A stretch of DNA of 52,439 nucleotides from a virus, in IMG/VR virus record IMGVR_UViG_3300042691_025813, positions 1 through 52,439 of that record, one strand, 5' to 3'. The notes beneath the pieces are model-generated. The model searched no databases. It was not told where the DNA came from and saw only the letters and a program-made list of their open reading frames with translations. The translations under genes and the position numbers were made by a program. The first letter of the stretch is position 1. Every line of letters starts with the position of its first letter. Positions 41,276 through 49,371 of the stretch are shown one piece after another.

Positions 41276-41905
41276 ATGAAGACTCCCCCTCTTTTTCATG
41301 GCCCGGAAGCCCGAGACCGAGCCGTCCAGAAAGTTCTTCTTGAAGGAAGACTTGTTTGCGACCCCGTAGGCGACAAAGGACTTCGGGTAGAAGATTCCCG
41401 AAGGGTCGTAGAGATCTCCCTGAATCCTGGGGTTGGGGACAAACCCCCATATGTTGTTATCGGACCCCTTGATGCCGCAACCCCGGAAGCTTCAGACGCT
41501 CTCTTAAAGACCTTAGAAGAAGTCGAGAACACCCCACTTCGGATTGTTTTGTGGGCGGATTATCTTGGAGAAGTAATCCCGACGATTAGATCCAGGACCC
41601 ACGCGGTTTGGTGCCCCCCAGGCAAAACTTGGTTGGACCCCTTGGCTTGGAAAGAAGATCAAGCAAAAGCACTTCTGAAAGCCTGGCGGGGAGAAGACTG
41701 GGTCAAAGTGATTGGGATTCTCTCCGAAGAGGGGAAAGACTGGCAAGATTGTATCCGTGCCTTTTGCGGAATCCTTCCAGGGTTTCTCAAAGAGGGAGAA
41801 GAGGAGAAGCTCTTGGAGCTTTGGGGATCCCTTCGAGAAATCTTAGACGGTAAAGGATCTTATCTTGTTGCGGTGGATGCTATGCTCCCGCAAGACTTGG
41901 AGTAA
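41276..41905 (+). CDS. Clamp-loader delta-prime subunit-like (HolB)
   Basis: A 209-aa protein with a DnaX/HolB-type AAA+ core lacking Walker A, as in delta-prime. The diagnostic segment is PPYVVIGPLDAATPEASDAL, LKTLEEVENTPLRIVLWADY and VIPTIRSRTHAVWCPP, which matches the bacterial (N/A)-x-LLKTLEEP...IPTIRSR(C/T) region of delta-prime and tau. The C-terminal ~90 residues are helical (QAKALLKAWRGEDWVKVIGI), corresponding to the collar domain. It works with DnaX and delta to open the clamp. It lies 5 nt upstream of the delta-like gene. Confidence 0.83.
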   Translation: MKTPPLFHGPEARDRAVQKVLLEGRLVCDPVGDKGLRVEDSRRVVEISLNPGVGDKPPYVVIGPLDAATPEASDALLKTLEEVENTPLRIVLWADYLGEVIPTIRSRTHAVWCPPGKTWLDPLAWKEDQAKALLKAWRGEDWVKVIGILSEEGKDWQDCIRAFCGILPGFLKEGEEEKLLELWGSLREILDGKGSYLVAVDAMLPQDLE

Positions 41906-41910
41906 TCCTC

Positions 41911-42906
41911 TTGTCGAGAATGTCTTGGAGAAATCCTCCCCCCTGTGTCGTTATCGGGGGAGATGAAGACCTCCTAAGAAAGCGAGAGATCCACAAAGCC
42001 GTTCAGGTTACCATACAATCTGGACGCCCGGTGATTTGGGCGAGCAAAGACTCTGAAGTCGTAGATGCCCTGACATCGGCTTCTACTTTCGGGGATTCCG
42101 CGCTGATTGTCTGCCCCCTACAAGAAATCTCAAGGGAAACCCTCTTAGACGTGAAGCAGAATCAGCCTCCCTTGACGGGGTTGTTGTTGATACACGAGGA
42201 AGAGTTAGACGAGAAGAAGTTTCCCGCTTTGGAAGAAGTCCATGGGGGGTACAGGATCTCCCATGTAAAGCCGACTTCCAAAAAGGGCTTGAAGTCTCTT
42301 GCAGTAAGATTCTCCCGGAAAGAAGCGGAAGACCTGCTGGGGGACAAAGAGAGCCTCCCCGAGAAGCTCGCGGAAGCCCTTGTAGAAGCCGCAGGGGTAG
42401 ATCTTGGAGTTCTTGCTTTTGAGGTTCAAAAAGCCGCAGCCCTTGCAAGGTTTGAGAACAAAAAGCACATAGAAGCAGATCATATCAAGAAACTCTTGCG
42501 TGCATCTTCTGAGATCGATTTGACTCCGCTTAGGGAAGCCCTGAAAATAAGGGACCCAAAGAAGATTCTTTCTTCTTTGGAGAAAATCCATCGGGCTTCG
42601 GGCGGAGATCCGGTCATGCTTCTTCTTAGAAGTAAAGGCGGGCCGGCGGATCTCGCGGTGACTTGGCTTAGGGCATCTATTTTCTTAAAGCGGGGAGGGA
42701 GTTCCGGGGACATCGCACAAAGATTGGGAGTACCGGATTGGTCGGTTCCGGATATTCTTGCGGCTTTGAAAAACTGGAAGACCCAAGAACTTCGGAGTCT
42801 TGTTGGAGAACTTGCTCTTGTAGACCGAGGAGTTCTCCTTGGGACCCCGAGCCCTTGGGTCGCTTTGCAGAGCAGATTGCTTCTTGCGGCCACCCAAAGA
42901 AGTTAG
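41911..42906 (+). CDS. Clamp-loader delta subunit-like (HolA)
   Basis: A 331-aa protein starting at a TTG at 41911 with GGAG 8 nt upstream (an ATG at 41920 has poor spacing). It follows HolA architecture: N-terminal PPCVVIGGDEDLLRKREI, ASTFGDSALIVCPLQEIS (like the delta LFSERRLVLL strand), GLLLIHEEELDEKKFPALEE, then a lid (SRKEAEDLLGDKESLPEKLA) and a collar (LREALKIRDPKKILSSLEKI, VMLLLRSKG, RLLLAATQRS). Delta opens the sliding clamp ring. The stop overlaps the convergent minus gene by 4 nt. Confidence 0.8.
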   Translation: MSRMSWRNPPPCVVIGGDEDLLRKREIHKAVQVTIQSGRPVIWASKDSEVVDALTSASTFGDSALIVCPLQEISRETLLDVKQNQPPLTGLLLIHEEELDEKKFPALEEVHGGYRISHVKPTSKKGLKSLAVRFSRKEAEDLLGDKESLPEKLAEALVEAAGVDLGVLAFEVQKAAALARFENKKHIEADHIKKLLRASSEIDLTPLREALKIRDPKKILSSLEKIHRASGGDPVMLLLRSKGGPADLAVTWLRASIFLKRGGSSGDIAQRLGVPDWSVPDILAALKNWKTQELRSLVGELALVDRGVLLGTPSPWVALQSRLLLAATQRS

Positions 42907-43409
42907 TGATCCAAAGGAAGCAGGTTCGAAAGAAACCCGCCATAGCTTCCATGGATCAATTTCACTTGATTGAACTTCTCACCCCCAAAAGCACCGCAGA
43001 AAGTCATGCGCTTTGTGGGGGAGACAAACACGGCCATTAGAAACCAAGGATATTCCCCGGCATCGATAACCTCCGGGGGGATTCCCAAGATTTGCTTTCG
43101 GGGTTCTCCCGCATAATCCCCGCTTGGAGTTTTCGGTACAGGAAGTCCCGGAAGAACTGCCAGATAAGCATAAGCCGTTGGGTCATCTTCCAGGATCTTC
43201 TTAGCAGATTCTGGGTTGTCCGGGGAGAACTCTTGGGGCAAAGTTGGGAGGCAAGGAACTTCCCCGTCTTTGCTAAAGACAAAAATAGAAGCAAAGATCG
43301 GCCGGACTTTGGCTTCCCTTTGTTCTACGAGATCTTCTACCAGAAACTTGCTCCAAGCCAGAGCGATATCGTCTGGGTCACTCAGATTTTCCAGGTTCGC
43401 TTTGGCCAT
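42903..43409 (-). CDS. Hypothetical protein
   Basis: A 168-aa protein (MAKANLENLSDPDDIALAWS) whose ATG lies within the end of the preceding minus gene (32-nt overlap), so translation is probably coupled. It has an N-terminal helical part and a mixed beta region with aromatics (PRKQILGIPPEVIDAGEYPW, MTFCGAFGGEKFNQVKLIHG). No family is recognised. Its 3' end overlaps the convergent delta gene by 4 nt with no terminator between them. Confidence 0.7.
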   Translation of the reverse strand: MAKANLENLSDPDDIALAWSKFLVEDLVEQREAKVRPIFASIFVFSKDGEVPCLPTLPQEFSPDNPESAKKILEDDPTAYAYLAVLPGLPVPKTPSGDYAGEPRKQILGIPPEVIDAGEYPWFLMAVFVSPTKRMTFCGAFGGEKFNQVKLIHGSYGGFLSNLLPLDH

Positions 43410-43746
43410 TGTGCTTGCTCCAGAGTTTCTTCAGGATCACAGCCGCAGACTTTACAGAAGTAGAAGCCACCGAGGGGCTCATTTTCTGAATCATCGCAGA
43501 GACGGTTTTGGACGGGAAAGGAAACTTAGGGTTCTGTTCTGCAAGGATACAGATCCCAAAGATCTCGACCATCAGATTGTATTCCGAAGGAGTGAGGATC
43601 ACGGTTTCTTCACCGGACAAAGAGTAAATCTTTCCCGTCTCGGTGTCGAAAATCGCTTTCTCTCCCTCGTAGCCTTCAGAAATAGCATTGACTGCCCCTT
43701 CTAAGGTTTTCTTGGGTCTCTTTTTCCCGCCGATGTAAGCAAACAT
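43378..43746 (-). CDS. Hypothetical protein
   Basis: A 122-aa protein (MFAYIGGKKRPKKTLEGAVN). It has a basic N-terminus, a beta hairpin (EKAIFDTETGKIYSLSGEE), then helices (LTPSEYNLMVEIFGICILAE, SVKSAAVILKKLWSKHNG). No family is recognised. It lies directly downstream of the terminator of the coiled-coil virion gene and so probably has its own promoter in the gap of about 20 nt or relies on read-through. Confidence 0.7.
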   Translation of the reverse strand: MFAYIGGKKRPKKTLEGAVNAISEGYEGEKAIFDTETGKIYSLSGEETVILTPSEYNLMVEIFGICILAEQNPKFPFPSKTVSAMIQKMSPSVASTSVKSAAVILKKLWSKHNGQSEPGKSE

Positions 43747-43760
43747 GGTTCCCCCCTAAA

Positions 43761-43793
43761 GAAAAGGGCCTCGGCGGATTTCCGCCGAGGCCC
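43761..43793 (-). terminator. Strong intrinsic terminator for the coiled-coil virion gene
   Basis: On the minus strand a 13-bp GC-rich stem (GGGCCTCGGCGGA / TCCGCCGAGGCCC, 43766-43793) is followed by TTTTCTTT. It lies 38 nt after the stop at 43831. This is the best Rho-independent terminator in the window. Confidence 0.88.
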
Positions 43794-43830
43794 CCAGACT
43801 TTACCCCGTTACCAGAGCAAAGCCTGTTGA

Positions 43831-45648
43831 TCAGAACGCGCCGCCGCCGAAGCTGGCCTGGATCGGCGAACGAACCGTCATGAAGCGGCTGGTGGTGAAG
43901 GTCTGCTTGACGGCGAGAGGATCGCTGTCAAAGCACATGAACTGCACCTCAACCGTGCGGTTGTAGTACGCGGTGATCTCGGCCCACGCCTCGAACTGGC
44001 CGGTGCCCGTGCGGGACATCTTCTTCCAGGAGGTGAGGCCGACGGCGTCGGTGTTTCCGAGGGCGGAACCTGCCGTGGGGGCATCGTACAGCGTGGGGCT
44101 GACGGCGCCAGCACCCATCGCCTGAACGATGATGAGCGCCTGACCCTCGGCTGCACCGTTGGTTCCGACCACGTCCGGGTCCTCGAGCGAACCGGTCTCG
44201 CCATCCTGGATGGTGAGGCCGAGCTTGAGGCGGAACGAGGAAGCCGCCGAGTAAACCTCGGAGGGAACCGACGGAACGAGACGGGCGTTGACCGACACCT
44301 GGAGGGTGTCGACAACGGCCTTGATCGCCGCGATGTCGGCCGAGAAAGTAGCACCAACCGGAGCGCCGAGCTTGGTCTGGATGTCCGTGGTGGCAGTCTC
44401 GATGTCGTTCGCCTTGGCTTTGATCGCCGCAAGACCCGTGGTCGCGTCGGTCAGCTCTTCGTGCGCCTCACGGAGCAGGTAGCCGGCCGTGCCAGCCGTG
44501 GTGTAGGTCGACAGGTTGTCGTCCCACACATCGGTGCCAGCCAGGTTGTCGTAGATCTTCTTCAGACCTTCGGCAACGCTGACGGGGGTGCCGGCGATGG
44601 CGCCACCCGCGAACACCGCGCTGACGTCGCCGATTTCGGTCGCGAGACCGTCCACGACGCCGTCAATGGTGTCCACCTTGGTTTCGATGCTGTCCACGAC
44701 GGTGTCGATCGTGTCCACCTTGGTTTCGATGCTGTCTACGACGCCGTCGATGGTGTCCAGCTTGGCTTCGTTCGCATCGATCTCGGCCTTCAGGGCCGCG
44801 AGGCCCGTGGTGCCGTCAGCAAGCGCGGAGGCGATGCCGTCGACTACGGTGTCAACCGTGTCAACCTTCGACTCGATGTTGCCGAGGTCGGTGTCAACGC
44901 TGTCGAGACGGGTCTCGAGCGCGGAGAGGCCGTAAGTCGCATCCTCGATAGCAGCCTTGATCGAGTCGACGTTGCCGTCAACGGTGGCGACATCGGCGCT
45001 CAGAGCGGCGATCTTGCCGAACACCGTGGCCGAAGCCGAAGTGTCAGCAGCCAGACCGATCAGGTCCTCAGCGGCCTCGGAGGCAGCCACGGTACGGTCG
45101 AGCAGCAGGTCAAGACGACCGCCGTTCGCCCAGTCACCCTGGAGCTCGTTGGTGTCGGCGAGGATCGCGGTCACGTCAGTCTGAAGCGCACCAACCTCGT
45201 TGTCGATGGTGGTGAGGGCGCTGTCGATCGCCGAAGTCTCGGTGTCGATCAGAGTCTTCAGAGCGGAAAGGCCGTAGGTGCCGTCGGCAAGCTCGGCAGC
45301 AATACCATCAACCACGGTGTCCACAGTCGCCACGTCCGAGAGGACCTGGGCGATGTGGTTGGCCGGAGCGTAAGCCCACATCGGGATACGGACCGACTCG
45401 TTGCCGGAAGTCACAACACCGTAGTACACGCGGTCAGCGGTCATGTTGGCCGAGAGGACCTTGAGGGCGTAAAGACCGCCACCCATGTCATCCACGGAAA
45501 CGCCAGCATTGAGGGCGGTGTCGGCGCCAGAGGCGTCGTTGGCCTCGTAGATGGTCGCGGTGGGGTTGAGCCCAGCTGCGCTCATCTGGAAGGGGAAGTA
45601 AGCGTTCTTCCCTGACGGGACGATACGCTCAAACGTCATGGTAGCCAT
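43831..45648 (-). CDS. GC-rich trimeric coiled-coil virion protein, fibre or whisker-like
   Basis: A 605-aa protein with GAGG 7 nt before its ATG. The N-terminal ~100 residues are an Ala/Gly-rich beta domain (GKNAYFPFQMSAAGLNPTAT). Residues ~100-440 hold heptad-type repeats built on VDTIDGVVDSIETK, VDTVVDGIASALADGTTGL and AALSADVATVDGNVDS, typical of a trimeric coiled-coil shaft. The C-terminal ~140 residues form a beta-rich tip (ASSFRLKLGLTIQDGETGSL, YYNRTVEVQFMCFDSDPLAV). Codon use is GC-rich, unlike neighbours, which may reflect high expression or transfer. It stands alone with its own terminator and structured leader. Likely a fibre, whisker or head-fibre protein. Confidence 0.75.
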   Translation of the reverse strand: MATMTFERIVPSGKNAYFPFQMSAAGLNPTATIYEANDASGADTALNAGVSVDDMGGGLYALKVLSANMTADRVYYGVVTSGNESVRIPMWAYAPANHIAQVLSDVATVDTVVDGIAAELADGTYGLSALKTLIDTETSAIDSALTTIDNEVGALQTDVTAILADTNELQGDWANGGRLDLLLDRTVAASEAAEDLIGLAADTSASATVFGKIAALSADVATVDGNVDSIKAAIEDATYGLSALETRLDSVDTDLGNIESKVDTVDTVVDGIASALADGTTGLAALKAEIDANEAKLDTIDGVVDSIETKVDTIDTVVDSIETKVDTIDGVVDGLATEIGDVSAVFAGGAIAGTPVSVAEGLKKIYDNLAGTDVWDDNLSTYTTAGTAGYLLREAHEELTDATTGLAAIKAKANDIETATTDIQTKLGAPVGATFSADIAAIKAVVDTLQVSVNARLVPSVPSEVYSAASSFRLKLGLTIQDGETGSLEDPDVVGTNGAAEGQALIIVQAMGAGAVSPTLYDAPTAGSALGNTDAVGLTSWKKMSRTGTGQFEAWAEITAYYNRTVEVQFMCFDSDPLAVKQTFTTSRFMTVRSPIQASFGGGAF

Positions 45649-45655
45649 GAGTAAA

Positions 45656-45741
45656 CCTCAGCGAGTTGGATTGAGAACTTCTCGCGCCCTGTTTTGGGTC
45701 GCACCAAGTGATCGTTACTCGGTAGTCTCATCTCGCTGAGG
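45656..45741 (-). promoter_or_regulatory. Leader stem sequestering the virion-gene ribosome binding site
   Basis: CCTCAGCGAG (45656-45665) is repeated in inverted form at 45732-45741. On the mRNA (minus strand) the 3' arm CTCGCTGAGG contains the GAGG Shine-Dalgarno, 7 nt before the ATG at 45648. The arms are 66 nt apart. This suggests control of translation or protection of the 5' end. No clear promoter is seen in 45742-45783. Confidence 0.55.
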
Positions 45742-45783
45742 TCTTTGCCTTCAGCTTTTGGAGGACTTCTTCGTTAGCCCTCG

Positions 45784-45819
45784 CTACAATAGGGGGTCAG
45801 TATAGCCCCCCTATTGTAG
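45784..45819 (-). terminator. Hairpin after the DUF5659-like gene
   Basis: A 13-bp perfect stem CTACAATAGGGGG / CCCCCTATTGTAG with a 10-nt loop, 5 nt after the stop at 45824. On the minus strand no U-tract follows; on the plus strand AAAATT follows. It isolates the GC-rich virion gene from the upstream operon. Confidence 0.65.
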
Positions 45820-45823
45820 AAAA

Positions 45824-46078
45824 TTATCGCTCAAAGCGAAGATGCCCCTTTAGATTCTGGTAAGCGTTGAAGAACCTACACTCAGGACTGGTAGGCCACT
45901 CAACCTCCAACCTGGAAAGTTCTTCAAAGGGGATCTCAAAGTCCCAACTTACTTTGCGCCCTTTTCGGTGAATCTGGGCGATCTTTTTGCCCTTACCAAT
46001 CAAATAAGAAGCAAAAGCCATATCCTCCACGTTGAAAATTAGAAGGGGCTCAACTTGGATTGTGTTTTCAAGAATCAT
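45824..46078 (-). CDS. DUF5659-like small protein
   Basis: An 84-aa protein (MILENTIQVEPLLIFNVEDM) whose ATG overlaps the nuclease stop (ATGA). The layout ASYLIGKGKKIAQIHRKGRK, VSWDFEIPFEELSRLEVEWP, CRFFNAYQNLKGHL resembles the small DUF5659 proteins (x-x-A-x-Y-L-x-x-x-G ... F-x-F ... Y-x-x-L). Function unknown. It is last in a short operon with nuclease, Nudix and RNR genes. Confidence 0.6.
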   Translation of the reverse strand: MILENTIQVEPLLIFNVEDMAFASYLIGKGKKIAQIHRKGRKVSWDFEIPFEELSRLEVEWPTSPECRFFNAYQNLKGHLRFER

Positions 46079-46455
46079 GTCATCTCCCAGCTGGGTTTGG
46101 CTCCCCCATCATAGGGAAGAGCGAGAGATTCGCTTAGGAGAAGATCGTTCACGCAAACCCCTTCTTGTGTCCAAATCTTCACAAGAAGACGCCCATACTT
46201 GTCAGGTTTCTCGACTGATTGTAAGGTCACAGATTTCCCGAGAACGAGTTCTCGAACTCGATCTCTTGCTTTTTGGGCGGAAACCTTCTCCTCTGCAATC
46301 TTGGAGTTGACCTCTGGAGTGTCAATCCCAAAAAGCCTGCAAGAGCACTTTCGAAAAATAGACATCCCCAAATCGAGTTCTGCCGTTAGGGTATCTCCGT
46401 CATAGACAGAGATGACCTTCGCAGGATAAACGAAAAGAGTGGGCGTAGAGGTCAC
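46075..46455 (-). CDS. Staphylococcal-nuclease-like (SNase) endonuclease
   Basis: A 126-aa protein starting at a GTG at 46455 with GGAGGGG 5 nt upstream (a TTG at 46494 is a weaker start). SNase motifs are complete: AKVISVYDGDTLTAELDLG (D21), CRLFGIDTPEVN (R40, D45, T46, E48), ARDRVRELVLGKSVTL and EKPDKYGRLLVKIW (R89), matching nuclease residues D21, R35, D40, T41, E43 and R87. No signal peptide is present, so it acts inside the cell, for example on host DNA or RNA, or is packaged. It is in the same operon as Nudix and class II RNR genes, which suggests nucleotide salvage. Confidence 0.88.
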   Translation of the reverse strand: MTSTPTLFVYPAKVISVYDGDTLTAELDLGMSIFRKCSCRLFGIDTPEVNSKIAEEKVSAQKARDRVRELVLGKSVTLQSVEKPDKYGRLLVKIWTQEGVCVNDLLLSESLALPYDGGAKPSWEMT

Positions 46456-46508
46456 GAAACCCCTCCAAACACCCTCTCTCGGGTAAAGCCTCAATATTGT
46501 TCCGGCCT

Positions 46509-46829
46509 TCAGCCTTTGCCTTTGGATCGAATAAGGGTTTCCTCGGAAACCGAGGGTAGAAACCTACTAATGGTTTCTTGTACTTGAGAGTAGACAACAC
46601 GGTTCAAAACCTCGGGTTTAATATTTTCTATTTTGTCCCCCATAGACAACTTAGACAGAAGCATTAGGTAGCTCTCAGATCTAAGAGCTTCTACCAGGAG
46701 CACATGGTTGGCTTGAATCAAGCCCCCGGAAGGAAGATCTTCTCCCCCGATAATCTTCCTGGAGGATCTAACTTCCCCGGTCTCTTTGACTTCTACTTCA
46801 ATGGTGATCGAGAATTTTGTCGTGCTCAT
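46509..46829 (-). CDS. Hypothetical protein
   Basis: A 106-aa protein (MSTTKFSITIEVEVKETGEV) coupled to the Nudix gene by ATGA. It has an N-terminal beta strand pair, then helices (GGLIQANHVLLVEALRSESY, PEVLNRVVYSQVQETISRFL). No family is recognised. Its position between Nudix and SNase genes is the only clue to function. Confidence 0.65.
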   Translation of the reverse strand: MSTTKFSITIEVEVKETGEVRSSRKIIGGEDLPSGGLIQANHVLLVEALRSESYLMLLSKLSMGDKIENIKPEVLNRVVYSQVQETISRFLPSVSEETLIRSKGKG

Positions 46830-47227
46830 AGAGGTTCAGTTACCGGGAGATAATGTAGAAACAAGAGGTTCTCTCGGACCCCGTGATGAAGGTTTCCAAA
46901 CTGAAGAGCTTCTTTCGGGAAAACCCAAGCGGTATCCAAGACTTCTTTCTTTGCCGGATAAATCTCCCTCATCTGTTCTTGGCATAAAGCCACCCATAAC
47001 GTATGCCTTTTACCAAAGGCTGTAGAACCCGTTAGGGCCGTCACAAGGTCAAAGGGGGGCGGGGCTACCCCGACTTCTTCTCTGAACTCTCTAAGGGCTC
47101 CCTGGAGGCTCTTTTCTTCTTTTTCAAGAGAGCCTCCCGGGAAAGCCCATGTAAAGTCGTGGCGGAGGATCATAAAGACCCTCCCCCGACAAAGAAGCGC
47201 GAGACTTGCGGCACCCTTAGATTTCAC
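46826..47227 (-). CDS. Nudix hydrolase
   Basis: A protein of about 133 aa; a GTG at 47227 is chosen because GGAG lies just upstream and the overlap with RNR is only 11 nt (longer starts at 47236 and 47284 are possible). It begins with the Nudix strand GAASLALLCRGRVFMILRHD and has FTWAFPGGSLEKEEKSLQGA, LREFREEVG: a full Nudix box G-x5-E-x7-RE-x2-EE-x-G at about residues 32-53. VALCQEQMREIYPAKKE follows. Nudix enzymes hydrolyse nucleoside diphosphate derivatives, such as oxidised dNTPs, (d)NTPs or ADP-ribose. Location after RNR suggests dNTP pool control. Confidence 0.88.
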   Translation of the reverse strand: MKSKGAASLALLCRGRVFMILRHDFTWAFPGGSLEKEEKSLQGALREFREEVGVAPPPFDLVTALTGSTAFGKRHTLWVALCQEQMREIYPAKKEVLDTAWVFPKEALQFGNLHHGVRENLLFLHYLPVTEPL

Positions 47228-49343
47228 AGACTCCACCGACGCATGCCAAGTTCTGCGCCCCTTCCCCTTCGTCCATCTTCTCATAAAGGGACAGCGCAGA
47301 ATAATCTACCCTCGGGAAGTCCCGGAGGCGGGATTCATATTCTGCTTGATCAATCTCTTCATAAGGAGCCAGAGCATACTTGAAATCAGAGTGGGGGAGG
47401 AAACTCAAACCCGTGATCTGATCAAAGTGATCCCAAACCCACTGCCCAACTTCTTGCCACTCATTGTCGCGAACGTAAATCGTCGCGCTTTGGTTGTGGC
47501 CTCTCTTGGAGCACCAAGTCTGCATCACTTGGAGATACCTCTCAAGTTGCTGGAGTGCGGTTTCATCATTCCGGGTCATTGCCCCTTCGGGTGCAGCGAC
47601 GGGGAATTCCACGACCCAAGTCGGACACTCTTCGTCCGGGGCGTTGCGCCACTTTGTTTCCTTGTGGACCGGAGCTCCTGAATCCCGAACAAGATGGAAG
47701 AGGGGATCTTTCGCGGAGATTCTTACCCGGCGAACATAGTAGGGGGAATACCGAGGATGGAATCCGGAAGAACAATCCACGGCTTGAGAAGAATTCCCTG
47801 AAGGCTTTCCGCAAGTGATCGCGGCGGGCATCGGGATATTCAACCAAGCAGCAGCTTCGGCAGCGGTCTCCAGAGCTACTTGATTGAAATAAGACATTGC
47901 TTCTGCGTCCCCCGAGAGATTCGGGTTGTCGCAATGCCCGGTGATGTCAACCCCCAAAAGGCGGTCCTCATCGCAGTGCTTCTTCCAAGCAGGCCTCAAG
48001 TAAGGGAAGAAAGTAAAAGTGCTCTGGATCGCCCCGATCCAAGTTGCGGTTCTAACTTTCTCGGCAAAGCTCTCCCTCGTATCCTCGGCCCGCATTACCG
48101 CCGCGGAGAGATTGCAAAACTGCCCGCCGCCGCCCTCACCGGTCCAAGGGTCTTGGGACTTCGAGTACCGAAGAAGAATCTCTCCGCAAGGGTTAGACCT
48201 GCAATCCCCTCTGCGCTCTTTCTGCTTAGAGAGGGGGAACATAAAGAAACCGCGCTCTCCGGAGCCCGAATTCTTAAGGGCTTCCCACTCCGCCCAGAAG
48301 ACTTCTTGCGGGGGGCGAGCAGAACCTTTTTCGGGATCGACTCCCCAGAAGCCAGACACATTCGCCATAAACCTACAAGCAGGAAATCCGATATAAGCAT
48401 CCGGATGCTTCTGAAGATATTCTTCTTCGGTCATTCCGTGCGCAGAAAGAAGATGCCCGCCTCGACCCTCATCTGAAAGATGGTTGTCCCAACCGTGTCC
48501 GCATTCCAAGCAAGTCGGGAATTTCTTTACGAAGCGCATCCTCTCAGATGCCGGATCCGAGAAACAAATGAGCGCGGCGCGGCGAACTCCTCCAGCCATG
48601 ACGATTTCTCCGACCATGCAAGCAATGTCGGAGGCTTCGATGTCATAGAGTTTTCTCCCAGAGGCTTTATCCAAGAGTTTCTGTGAGAAATCCAGGAGCC
48701 TTCTTAGGGGTTCAGGGCCGGAAGCTCTGCCCCCTTTGGTGTTGCATCGAGCGCCGGCTTCTCTGATTTTGGAATAATCAAAATCAACGGTGTGCCCTTT
48801 CCACATCAGGGTCAACCCGTCAAAGAAAGCATTCGCCCAACCTTCTGTAGAGTCCTCGATCACATAAGGGATCCTCTCCCCGCTACGGGGGGAAACCTCG
48901 GGTAGATTCTCTACAAACTGTGACTCAACCGAATATCCAACCCCGGTCCCCATCATCAGAATGTAAAGAAGCTCCGAGAAACTTCTCAGAGAATCAAGGG
49001 GCACAAAAGAACAGTTGTAAATCATAGTGTTGTCCCGCTCTGCTGCGGGACCCGCGCTCCAAAGCGCACGCATCGAAGGGAGAACCCCCATTTGAAGCAT
49101 CGACTTCTGGATGCTTGAAAGAATCTCCAGGGGGATGTTCCTATGTTTGGAGATAAATCCAACGTATCTGGCAACGGCCTCTGGGTAATCTTCTCTTCTC
49201 CCCTCGGAATCCATCCAACGTAGATAAGATCTTGTGGTCACGAACTGCGAAAGTGCGTTTGGAAACTTGAAGTATGATTGCTCGACGAGGTCGGGGTTGG
49301 GGAGGCTCGAGACAAAAGTCCCTTCTTGCTGGAGCATACGCAT
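47217..49343 (-). CDS. nrdJ: Class II (cobalamin-dependent) ribonucleotide reductase
   Basis: A 708-aa protein with AGAGG before the ATG at 49343. It matches the monomeric RTPR-type class II enzyme: IYNCSFVPLDSLRSFSELLY (C111), GTGVGYSVESQFVENLP, GARCNTKGGRASGPEPLRRL, SNPCGEILL (C386 and E388), GGQFCNLSAAV (C410), and the C-terminal redox pair CVGGVCEI (C701, C706). It makes dNTPs from NTPs with adenosylcobalamin, independent of oxygen. Residues ~276-318 carry a C2H2 zinc-finger-like insert (C278, C281, H297, H302: TCLECGHGWDNHL, HLLSAHGMTEEEYLQKHPD) that resembles MucR/Ros fingers and is not typical of the family. A structured RNA lies in its leader. Confidence 0.92.
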   Translation of the reverse strand: MRMLQQEGTFVSSLPNPDLVEQSYFKFPNALSQFVTTRSYLRWMDSEGRREDYPEAVARYVGFISKHRNIPLEILSSIQKSMLQMGVLPSMRALWSAGPAAERDNTMIYNCSFVPLDSLRSFSELLYILMMGTGVGYSVESQFVENLPEVSPRSGERIPYVIEDSTEGWANAFFDGLTLMWKGHTVDFDYSKIREAGARCNTKGGRASGPEPLRRLLDFSQKLLDKASGRKLYDIEASDIACMVGEIVMAGGVRRAALICFSDPASERMRFVKKFPTCLECGHGWDNHLSDEGRGGHLLSAHGMTEEEYLQKHPDAYIGFPACRFMANVSGFWGVDPEKGSARPPQEVFWAEWEALKNSGSGERGFFMFPLSKQKERRGDCRSNPCGEILLRYSKSQDPWTGEGGGGQFCNLSAAVMRAEDTRESFAEKVRTATWIGAIQSTFTFFPYLRPAWKKHCDEDRLLGVDITGHCDNPNLSGDAEAMSYFNQVALETAAEAAAWLNIPMPAAITCGKPSGNSSQAVDCSSGFHPRYSPYYVRRVRISAKDPLFHLVRDSGAPVHKETKWRNAPDEECPTWVVEFPVAAPEGAMTRNDETALQQLERYLQVMQTWCSKRGHNQSATIYVRDNEWQEVGQWVWDHFDQITGLSFLPHSDFKYALAPYEEIDQAEYESRLRDFPRVDYSALSLYEKMDEGEGAQNLACVGGVCEI

Positions 49344-49371
49344 TTCCTCTTTTGGAGAAACTAAAAGGGAC

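Noticed and set aside
44461-45615. Long plus-strand open frame opposite the coiled-coil virion gene
   Set aside because: It is an antisense shadow of GC-rich repetitive codons; the product is Val/Gly/Asp-rich without motifs and has no Shine-Dalgarno, while the minus frame is a clear protein with a terminator.
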